DNA from: an uncultured Candidatus Saccharibacteria bacterium
GTDB lineage: Bacteria > Patescibacteriota > Saccharimonadia > Saccharimonadales > Saccharimonadaceae
Direction of reading: 5' to 3'
Assembly: GCA_948571325.1 (NCBI GenBank)
Contig: CAOZKB010000031.1
Span: 1-10,549 of the forward strand
Length of the DNA: 10,549 nt
In this document: positions 1 through 4,841 of the stretch, one piece after another
Layout of the letters: every line of letters begins with the position of its first letter
How positions within the stretch are numbered: position 1 is the first letter of the stretch
The notes under the pieces: generated by a model
Database searches by the model: none
Told to the model about the DNA's origin: nothing
Seen by the model: the letters and a program-made list of their open reading frames with translations, nothing else
Position numbers and translations under genes: made by a program

Positions 1-163
1 ATGGGATCCAGGCAGGTTTATTATAATTAGGACTGTCTTTGGCGTTGGTGGAGGTGGTGGATATAGGGCACAAGAACCACACCCATAGCATAATTAACGC
101 AACCAAACTCACCCTAGGGATTATTCCTGCAATACCATTCAGTTTAAGTTGCAAATTACACAT
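1..163 (-). CDS. N-terminus of a secreted or membrane-anchored protein (partial)
   Basis: This is an open frame that runs off the left edge (54 codons visible). The ATG at 163-161 is chosen because a perfect GGAGG (169-173) lies 5 nt upstream. The product begins with a short polar part containing K7 and R17, then a hydrophobic stretch at residues 18-34 (VSLVALIMLWVWFLCPI), followed by a Ser/Thr-rich stretch and T-N-A before KDS. This is what a signal peptide or signal anchor looks like, so the rest is probably outside the membrane. The family cannot be named from 54 residues. Structured RNA A (229-384) is transcribed in the same direction and ends about 65 nt upstream of the start codon, so it may be the leader of this gene. 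Presence of the gene is fairly sure; its function is unknown. Confidence 0.6.
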   Translation of the reverse strand, partial: MCNLQLKLNGIAGIIPRVSLVALIMLWVWFLCPISTTSTNAKDSPNYNKPAWIP

Positions 164-228
164 AAGAGCCTCCAAGTTGGTTAATTTTCTATTAACCGCC
201 AAGCATCACCTCTCATTCCTATCAAACG

Positions 229-384
229 AAAAAGGACGCTACGACAGTTGAATAGAACCAACAATGCAGATATTTTCATAACCATATTGTGGGTCGTAAC
301 GTCCATTCAATGGTTACAAAAACAAACTGCATCAGTTGCCCTAAAACAACCAAAAACACTGCATCAAATTGTGGTTCTATTCAC
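229..384 (-). ncRNA. Structured RNA A: closing helix plus 3'-tail pseudoknot
   Basis: Read on the minus strand. The 5' strand GAATAGAACC (373-382) pairs with GGTTCTATTC (250-259), and inside it ATGCAG (359-364) pairs with CTGCAT (264-269). After the closing helix, the tail GTCGTAGCGTCC (234-245) is complementary over 12 bp (one G-U) to GGACGTTACGAC (293-304) inside the closed domain, which makes a pseudoknot, and five T residues follow (229-233). RNA E at 10298-10513 has the same plan with compensating base changes in both helices. The promoter places the transcript start at the first bases of the closing helix. An 18-codon ORF (276-332) lies inside. It could be a riboswitch-like leader for the gene at 1-163 or a stand-alone RNA. 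I do not recognise the family. Confidence 0.65.
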
Positions 385-389
385 TATCA

Positions 390-416
390 ATTATAGCATA
401 AATTCTTTCACTACAA
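390..416 (-). promoter_or_regulatory. Promoter of RNA A
   Basis: On the minus strand there is a perfect TATAAT (390-395) preceded by an extended -10 TGC. A TTGTAG (411-416) lies 15 nt upstream as a poorly spaced -35. The expected start is near 383-384, where the closing helix of RNA A begins. The block from ATTTATG to the -10 is shared with RNA E. Confidence 0.65.
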
Positions 417-420
417 ATAA

Positions 421-624
421 ATTCTCTCCTTTGTCCGTGGGGGAGACGTCTATCCTTGGTACGGTTCGTCTCGGGCTTTAGGCCATGATAGCGCCTGTTG
501 GTCTACTGTAGCACATTCTAATGTTTTGAGTGCTTATAATCCGTATTTTGATAACGCTAGTGTCTACCCATCTACTAACCATAATCGTGCCTATGCTTTC
601 TCCGTCCGCTGTCTAGTACTGTAG
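421..624 (+). pseudogene. C-terminal remnant of a FISUMP (Fibrobacter major paralogous domain)-type protein
   Basis: The plus frame 421-624 encodes 67 residues ending in TAG and directly preceded by an in-frame TAA (418-420), with no start codon or ribosome site. It contains the run LSFVRGGDVYP, then CWSTV, a Tyr/Asn/Ser-rich stretch, ASVYPSTNHNRAYAFSVRCL and the stop. This is the usual ending of FISUMP/DUF1566-like extracellular domains (LSFVRSG..., YWSSTA..., FSVRC). The N-terminal part is absent: the sequence to the left is RNA A and its promoter, which abut the remnant. It is therefore read as a decayed gene tail, truncated on its 5' side. Assignment to the domain is by motif recall, not by search. 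Confidence 0.6.
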
Positions 625-679
625 GGGGAGGGATGAGTAAAATAATAGTAAAAGTTCCAAAAACAGAGCAACCCAGCAG

Positions 680-708
680 TTGACAACTATAAAATTTTTC
701 GTTAAAAT
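680..708 (+). promoter_or_regulatory. Antisense promoter in cassette B
   Basis: TTGACA (680-685), a 17-nt spacer and TAAAAT (703-708) make one of the best sigma70-type promoters in the window. It points at the 3' end of peptide ORF B. Start is expected near 715. Cassette C has a counterpart at the same relative place (TTGACG-N17-TAAACT). Confidence 0.7.
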
Positions 709-714
709 TGGTTC

Positions 715-767
715 ATATTAAAAGAGTTTAGTCGCTTTCGTTTGGTACGAAGGCGACTTTAACTTTA
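715..767 (+). ncRNA. Putative ~50-nt antisense RNA of cassette B
   Basis: From the promoter at 680-708 a short RNA would be made that runs into a strong hairpin: arms 730-741 and 746-758, AGTCGC pairing with GCGACT, then a G-U pair, then TTCG with CGAA. The hairpin is followed by TTAACTTTA. The hairpin is also the last codons and stop of peptide ORF B, so the RNA would be fully complementary to the ORF's 3' end. Termination is uncertain because the T-run is interrupted. Confidence 0.5.
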
Positions 768-823
768 TGCTTCACGCCAGTATATTTATCCTGGCGTTCC
801 ACTTCAAGTATAATCTTCTTCAT
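728..823 (-). CDS. Small peptide B, 31 residues
   Basis: The product starts MKKIILEVER and ends KVKVAFVPNESD. The frame stays open up to 967, but the predicted transcript starts near 928 and a GAGG (830-833) sits 6 nt before the ATG at 823-821, so this start is preferred; ATG at 835 (MRLH...) is an in-frame alternative. The peptide is basic in the middle and has two alternating hydrophobic/polar stretches, suggestive of a beta hairpin, with no membrane segment. Peptide C (6705-6812) matches it: M-K/R-K-I/V at the start, E-V/I, then KVKV-x-F/Y-x-x-NE-S/G-D/N and stop. Codons differ at synonymous and conservative positions, which favours a translated product. Function is unknown; possibly the effector of a type I toxin-antitoxin-like locus. 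Confidence 0.6.
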   Translation of the reverse strand: MKKIILEVERQDKYTGVKHKVKVAFVPNESD

Positions 824-935
824 ATGAAGCCTCATTTCTTTACTAGATTTTAAAATAACTAATAGTAAAACTAGATTATTAATATTTGGCTCGACCTTTA
901 GCTTTCTGCCAACTCTAGGTTGCTCTGTGAGGCAG

Positions 936-963
936 CATATAGCAAATTGAGAGAAAATTACAA
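936..963 (-). promoter_or_regulatory. Promoter of cassette B
   Basis: Minus strand: TTGTAA (958-963), 16 nt, extended -10 TGC then TATATG (936-941). The cassette C promoter has the same -35, the same 16-nt spacing and a nearly identical T-rich spacer. Confidence 0.7.
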
Positions 964-1049
964 CCACCTACTCCACCAAAAATCATATTTCCCCAACGAC
1001 TAGTTCAATACGACACAAACAGCCGCTATTTTTACAGAGGTAAAACCAA

Positions 1050-1080
1050 TTTGAACTTGCACATAGTGTACAAGTTCAAA
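1050..1080. repeat. Palindrome upstream of cassette B, downstream of ftsK
   Basis: TTTGAACTTG (1050-1059) and CAAGTTCAAA (1071-1080) are perfect arms; inside, ACA pairs with TGT around TAG. It lies 17 nt past the ftsK stop, so it may end ftsK transcription, but no good T-run follows on the minus strand. The same core palindrome lies at 6396-6424 in front of cassette C, at the same distance from its -35 (86-87 nt). This favours a role in the cassette, for example as an operator. Confidence 0.6.
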
Positions 1081-1097
1081 TCCATCACGCGTAAACT

Positions 1098-3560
1098 TTA
1101 CGCCCCACCTCCACTCGTTAACTGATCAAATTCTTCCATCGACTGAATCAAAACTTCTCGTGGCTTATGCCCATTCGCTGGTCCAATCACTCCAATTTCT
1201 TCCAGCCAAATCGCTAGTCCCGACACAAAACCATGCCCCTTCCCTAACCAAGTCTGCAAACTCGCTGTCGAAAACTTCCCTTGTTGCAAGGTAATCTCAA
1301 TTGCTCGCCGCACCACTGGATCGTTAGAATCATAACGCCTCCCCAAGTCGCCAATCGCACCACCCCCAGCCGGCCCCATCCCCTTAATCTGCACCGGTTG
1401 TGCCACCACATCATCATTATAATCAGGCGGACGCTGCTCACGTAAGAAATCCGTCACCGCCAAAATCTCTGGGTCATCCACATAAGCACTCTGAATGCGT
1501 CGCGGTCGCCCCGCCATTTCCGTCGTCAGCATAATCATATCCCCCATCCCCAATAACTTCTCTGCTCCGCTCATCCCTAGCGCCACACTCGACTCGGTAA
1601 AGTTCGTCACTTTAAACGTAATCCTTGCCGGCACATTGCTTTTAATTAACCCCGTGATCACCTGCACCTTCGGACTCTGCGTCGCTAACACCAAATGAAT
1701 CCCCGCCGCACGACCTTTTTGCGCAATTCGCACAATCAACGCTTCCAAGTCCTTCCCTGCCTGCATCATTAAATCTGCCATCTCGTCCACAATAATCACG
1801 ATAAACGGCATTTTTCCACCATCGTGTTCCTGCTCATTGCCATCCGCATCTTTAATCGCAACTTTTCCGCCCTTCGCCATCTTAGCGTTGTAATCATCAA
1901 TCTTCTTGACTTTTTCCTTCGCCATTAAACTATAGCGCCGTTCCATCTCGTTCACCGCCCACTTCATCGCCGATAACGATTTCTCCACCGAAGTAATAAT
2001 TGGCGTGAGAAGATGCGGAATATCCTCATATTGCGTCATTTCTACTTGCTTCGGGTCAATCATAATCATCTTCAAATCACTTGGCGAATTCCGGTATAAT
2101 AACGACAAAATCAAAGTATTTGACATCACCGATTTACCAGAACCAGTGGTACCAGCCACCAAGAGATGTGGCATTTTTGCCAGATCTGCCACCACGGCTT
2201 TACCAGAAATATCCTTTCCCACCACAAAAGCTAGCGGCGACTTCGCATTCGTCCATTCCCTGCTTTCCAAGATACTTCTCAATCCCACACTCGCACCTTT
2301 CACATTTGGCACTTCCACCCCCACTAACCTCGTCCCCGGAATCGGCGCCTCAATCCTAATCTGCCCCTCCACCGCCAAATTCAATGCCAATTCTCGGTCA
2401 TGCGACGTAATCTTCGTCAAACTCACTCCCGAAGGCGGTCGCATCGTATATTGTGTAATCCTCGGTCCCACATTTACCCCATCCATCTCCACGTTAATAC
2501 CAAAATCCGCCAACGTCGACTTAATAATCTCCGCATTCTCCTTATAATTCCCTGGATTTGCCTTCGTCTGCTCATTACTCAAAATCGCAAGCGGCGGCAT
2601 CTTCCAATCTTTATCGCTCACTGCTACTAATGCCGTCGGCGCTTTCTCCGCACCGACCTTCATTACACTAGCCGCCCCTGCTCCAGCCCCAGCCACTGCC
2701 CCAGCAGCCGCGCCCGCCACCCCTGCGCCCACCTTTGCAGCCCCCGTCTCGGTCTTAGTCTTTTCTGTTTTTTTCAGTTTCCTACCAAACAGCCCACGTC
2801 GCTCAACTTTTTCACCCTTCTCTTCTTTCTTCGTCAATTTCTTACCGTCTTCATTTTCCGCCATCCCCAGATTCACCTTCAACTCACCATCATGCTCACC
2901 CTCCGGCAGAATATTCACCTTGCGCCTACGCTCCACCCCAACCTTTTCTGCCTTCTCTGGCAAACTAATCTCTGCTTGTTCCTTCTTCTCACTTGTATGA
3001 AACAATCTCCCAATCGCCCGAAACACTTCTACTGGATTCGTCTGCAAAATAAACATCGCCGTCACAAAAATCAACACAATATATATAAATATCGCTACAC
3101 TCTGATCCAAAATTCCCGTCACCACTCCATTTAGCCAATCCCCCACAAAGCCCCCAGCCGACTTTCCGTCTTCTGTCGGCAAGCCCGCTACCATTCCCGA
3201 CACCCAAAACACCATCAAAACCGACGCAATCCACATCACCGCCGGCAAACGATTATTCTCACTCCGGAAGATTTTCATCGCCAACCACACTAAAAGTACC
3301 GGGAAAGTATATTTCGCATAGCCAATCACTGCCATCAAAGTATTATCTGCCGCCTCTAGCACTGGCCCGCCATCCCCCAGCCAACCAAAAATCAGCACCA
3401 CCGCGAGCACCAGCATCAACACTGCCATCACTTGTCGCCAAAAACCACCCGGTAATTCGTGCTCCGGCACTGCCGCTTTACTTCGGCTCACTGTCTTTTT
3501 ACGTCCACCTGATGCTTTTGTGCTGCGCGTACTCTTCTTTTTGGTTGTTTTCTTTACCAT
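1098..3560 (-). CDS. ftsK: DNA translocase FtsK
   Basis: The 820-residue product is a membrane-anchored hexameric ATPase that pumps chromosomal DNA through the closing septum. The N-terminus is Lys-rich (1-25), with about four membrane helices near 43-62, 73-95, 106-124 and 153-173. A charged linker (190-270) ends in an unusual Ala/Gly/Val run (273-300). The motor follows: Walker A AGTTGSGKS (469-477) and Walker B FIVIIVDEM (586-594), with conserved ATQSP at 626-630. The C-terminal winged helix (gamma, about 746-806) has STASLQ, LEEIGVIGP and KPREVL, typical of the part that reads DNA orientation. Length is normal. The ATG at 3560 has GGGG 4 nt upstream, while a better GGAGG (3576-3580) sits 15 nt away; no in-frame alternative is closer. 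It has its own promoter and stands alone. Confidence 0.97.
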   Translation of the reverse strand: MVKKTTKKKSTRSTKASGGRKKTVSRSKAAVPEHELPGGFWRQVMAVLMLVLAVVLIFGWLGDGGPVLEAADNTLMAVIGYAKYTFPVLLVWLAMKIFRSENNRLPAVMWIASVLMVFWVSGMVAGLPTEDGKSAGGFVGDWLNGVVTGILDQSVAIFIYIVLIFVTAMFILQTNPVEVFRAIGRLFHTSEKKEQAEISLPEKAEKVGVERRRKVNILPEGEHDGELKVNLGMAENEDGKKLTKKEEKGEKVERRGLFGRKLKKTEKTKTETGAAKVGAGVAGAAAGAVAGAGAGAASVMKVGAEKAPTALVAVSDKDWKMPPLAILSNEQTKANPGNYKENAEIIKSTLADFGINVEMDGVNVGPRITQYTMRPPSGVSLTKITSHDRELALNLAVEGQIRIEAPIPGTRLVGVEVPNVKGASVGLRSILESREWTNAKSPLAFVVGKDISGKAVVADLAKMPHLLVAGTTGSGKSVMSNTLILSLLYRNSPSDLKMIMIDPKQVEMTQYEDIPHLLTPIITSVEKSLSAMKWAVNEMERRYSLMAKEKVKKIDDYNAKMAKGGKVAIKDADGNEQEHDGGKMPFIVIIVDEMADLMMQAGKDLEALIVRIAQKGRAAGIHLVLATQSPKVQVITGLIKSNVPARITFKVTNFTESSVALGMSGAEKLLGMGDMIMLTTEMAGRPRRIQSAYVDDPEILAVTDFLREQRPPDYNDDVVAQPVQIKGMGPAGGGAIGDLGRRYDSNDPVVRRAIEITLQQGKFSTASLQTWLGKGHGFVSGLAIWLEEIGVIGPANGHKPREVLIQSMEEFDQLTSGGGA

Positions 3561-3598
3561 ATCGCCCCGCCATTACCTCCGTTTTATTTTCTATCACC

Positions 3599-3626
3599 AT
3601 TATACACGAAAAACTATTTTCCTCAA
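3599..3626 (-). promoter_or_regulatory. Promoter of ftsK
   Basis: Minus strand: TTGAGG (3621-3626), 16-nt spacer, perfect TATAAT (3599-3604). The predicted start near 3592 gives a leader of about 30 nt that carries a GGAGG. Confidence 0.75.
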
Positions 3627-3675
3627 ATCAATCATCAAGTCTATCATAATTTTCACAAAATCCACAACAAGCCAC

Positions 3676-3703
3676 TTGCATTATCGTTGAGATAAGGTAC
3701 AAT
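3676..3703 (+). promoter_or_regulatory. Antisense promoter of locus F
   Basis: TTGCAT (3676-3681), 16 nt, TACAAT (3698-3703). It drives a very short unit ending in the terminator at 3720-3766, opposite the small ORF at 3723-3833. Confidence 0.5.
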
Positions 3704-3709
3704 TAAACT

Positions 3710-3766
3710 AGGTTTGGTTTTGTTATCGTTTATCTATCTTAATGATAGTAACGATAACAATTTTTT
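3710..3766 (+). ncRNA. Putative ~57-nt antisense RNA of locus F with intrinsic terminator
   Basis: About 10 nt after the predicted start comes a perfect 11-bp stem, TTGTTATCGTT (3720-3730) with AACGATAACAA (3750-3760). It is extended inside by CTATC/GATAG (3734-3738/3744-3748) and followed by six T residues (3761-3766). The terminator is unmistakable on the plus strand and has no T-run on the other strand. The hairpin covers the last codons and stop of the opposing ORF, as in cassettes B and C. No plus-strand gene precedes it, so it most simply ends a small RNA. Confidence 0.6.
3720..3766 (+). terminator. Intrinsic terminator (plus)
   Basis: Eleven-bp perfect outer stem, 5-bp inner stem and T6, as described for the antisense RNA of locus F. 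Confidence 0.8.
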
Positions 3767-3833
3767 GTTGCGTACTTTTACTTGAACGATACAAGAATTT
3801 CTGCAACAAGAAAAGTAAAAGTTTCTTGATCAT
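3723..3833 (-). CDS. Small basic hydrophobic peptide F, 36 residues
   Basis: ATG at 3833-3831, with AGGG (3841-3844) 7 nt upstream, opens a frame beginning MIKKLLLFLLQKFLYR and ending KIVIVTIIKIDKR, stop TAA. The first half is hydrophobic and amphipathic with several Lys/Arg; the second half is a strand-like run. That profile fits a type I toxin peptide, and its end is covered by a convergent antisense RNA. Overall length and the strand-turn-strand look resemble peptides B and C, but residue identity is low, so homology is not shown. A promoter (3918-3947) with the same TTGTAA box as cassettes B and C lies upstream. It may be a chance ORF. Confidence 0.45.
   Translation of the reverse strand: MIKKLLLFLLQKFLYRSSKSTQQKIVIVTIIKIDKR
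3765..3820. other. Perfect interleaved inverted repeats (pseudoknot pattern)
   Basis: TTGTTGC (3765-3771) is complementary to GCAACAA (3803-3809), and TTTTACTT (3776-3783) to AAGTAAAA (3813-3820), in the order a-b-a'-b'. Both helices are perfect (7 and 8 bp). In the minus-strand RNA they lie within the first half of peptide ORF F. They could fold together as a pseudoknot or be two mutually exclusive hairpins. Confidence 0.45.
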
Positions 3834-3887
3834 AAAGATTCCCTTTCTCTTCTTCCAAAAACTAATCTCCACACCCTACCTTTTCTT

Positions 3888-3918
3888 AAAATGCCAAGCG
3901 ATTCGTCGCTTATTGGCA
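3888..3918 (-). terminator. Hairpin after the envelope operon; weak terminator
   Basis: On the minus strand TGCC, a 3-nt bulge and AAGCGA pair with TCGCTT and GGCA around a CGAA loop (3892-3918), followed by only four T residues. It lies 57 nt past the stop of the membrane-protein gene. It also falls at the predicted 5' end of locus F, so it may instead be a 5' stabilising hairpin of that transcript. Confidence 0.5.
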
Positions 3919-3947
3919 GTATAAAACAAATTTACAAAAAATTACAA
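3918..3947 (-). promoter_or_regulatory. Putative promoter of locus F
   Basis: Minus strand: TTGTAA (3942-3947), 18 nt, TATACT (3918-3923). The -35 matches that of cassettes B and C. The start near 3911 falls inside the hairpin at 3892-3918. Confidence 0.45.
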
Positions 3948-3974
3948 CCCCCCAAAGTCGGCAAAAAGCCCATT

Positions 3975-4832
3975 TTACGGTCTTTCGTCGCAAGCTTCAA
4001 GATATTTAACCGTATATTTTTCCAAATCCAACTCCGTCCCCTCCAGCCAAGCACTCGCTTCCGCTTTGTACTTTTCCGCTTTCTTTGCGTTACCACAAGT
4101 CTGCATAAAAACCATTAGATCACTATTAAACCGCCTCACTGTATATTCTATTTTTCCAGTTTTCTCATCCACTACCGTATGTGGCAAATATCGCGCCGGA
4201 TTCGATTTTTCTCCCGGAAATCTCTCCGGCAATTCTTTACACTGAAAATCCTCATAAATCACCTCATCTCCACTTAAACAACTTATCTCTGGGTAATAAT
4301 TGCTAAATACTCTCTTGCCCCCTAGTGGCCAATCTACGCTTATTCTATAACTCTGCCTCAGTTTAGCAATATCCACAATAAATTCACTGTGCCATACATT
4401 ATTCACATCATTCGAATCCACAACTTTTTCTTGTTTGTACGAACCTTCTCGAATCTTTGCTCCACGATGTGGCGGATTTTCCCCTTCTGGCAAATTGATC
4501 TGTATCGCATTGTAGAGCATCGCATAAACCGAATTTTCCGAAGTTTCCGACATTCCGCTACCATAACGCCAAAGATTACTAATCTTCGTCAGCCGACTAT
4601 TGGTTAGCTTTATCTCTCTCATGATAAACCATACCGCCCAGATCACTACCAAAAGTGTAATCACAGTTCCGCCCAACAAAATATAATTCGGCGTGCCATC
4701 CTCATTCCTCAATCGCCAAAACTTCTGTCGTTTCAACATCTGCTGTTTATGCTCTACACTCTCAACCTTATCCTTAATCAAAATTTCATCATCTGACAAC
4801 ATCTCACCATTATCCATCATCTTTTCTACCAT
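3975..4832 (-). CDS. Single-pass membrane protein of unknown function
   Basis: The 285-residue product has an acidic, charged cytoplasmic N-terminus (1-48, with the likely short helix DKVESVEHKQQMLKRQKF), one membrane helix (about 51-70) and an external domain of about 210 residues. That domain has four cysteines (185, 198, 246, 281) that could form two disulfides, and an aromatic, Pro-rich middle. No enzyme motif is visible and I do not recognise the family. The start is supported by AGGAGG 6 nt upstream, inside the end of the upstream hydrolase gene, whose stop lies 9 nt before this ATG. The two are thus likely co-transcribed and translationally coupled, which suggests a joint job in the cell envelope, for example anchoring or regulating the hydrolase. 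That is inference. Confidence 0.8.
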   Translation of the reverse strand: MVEKMMDNGEMLSDDEILIKDKVESVEHKQQMLKRQKFWRLRNEDGTPNYILLGGTVITLLVVIWAVWFIMREIKLTNSRLTKISNLWRYGSGMSETSENSVYAMLYNAIQINLPEGENPPHRGAKIREGSYKQEKVVDSNDVNNVWHSEFIVDIAKLRQSYRISVDWPLGGKRVFSNYYPEISCLSGDEVIYEDFQCKELPERFPGEKSNPARYLPHTVVDEKTGKIEYTVRRFNSDLMVFMQTCGNAKKAEKYKAEASAWLEGTELDLEKYTVKYLEACDERP

Positions 4833-4841
4833 CTCATCCTC

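Larger units (their letters stand above)
663..928 (-). other. Cassette B transcript: end-paired mRNA for a 31-residue peptide
   Basis: The transcript should begin at about 928-929, the first base of helix P1. P1 pairs ACAGAGCAACC (918-928) with GGTTGCTCTGT (663-673), 11 bp perfect. After a small internal loop, P2 pairs AGTTGGCA (907-914) with TGTCAACT (678-685, one G-U). T residues follow P1 on the minus strand, so P1 could also work as a terminator. A peptide ORF lies inside (728-823). Cassette C (6546-6868) has the same promoter, the same P1/P2 plan with four compensating pair changes in P1, and a homologous ORF. Such 5'-3' closure recalls the fold-back of hok-type mRNAs, but this is an analogy. 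Confidence 0.65.

Noticed and set aside
39..481. Plus-strand frames of 70 and 77 codons in the first 500 bases
   Set aside because: They are antisense to the partial gene at 1-163 and to RNA A, with no ribosome sites or recognisable content.
633..683. Plus-strand 16-codon ORF MSKIIVKVPKTEQPSS
   Set aside because: It starts like the cassette peptides, but the GGAGG abuts the ATG with no spacing, and its second half is the complement of helix P1 of cassette B.
824..967. Longer form of peptide B (79 residues starting MVVIFSQF)
   Set aside because: The promoter predicts transcription from about 928, after this start codon, and homology with peptide C begins only at MKK.
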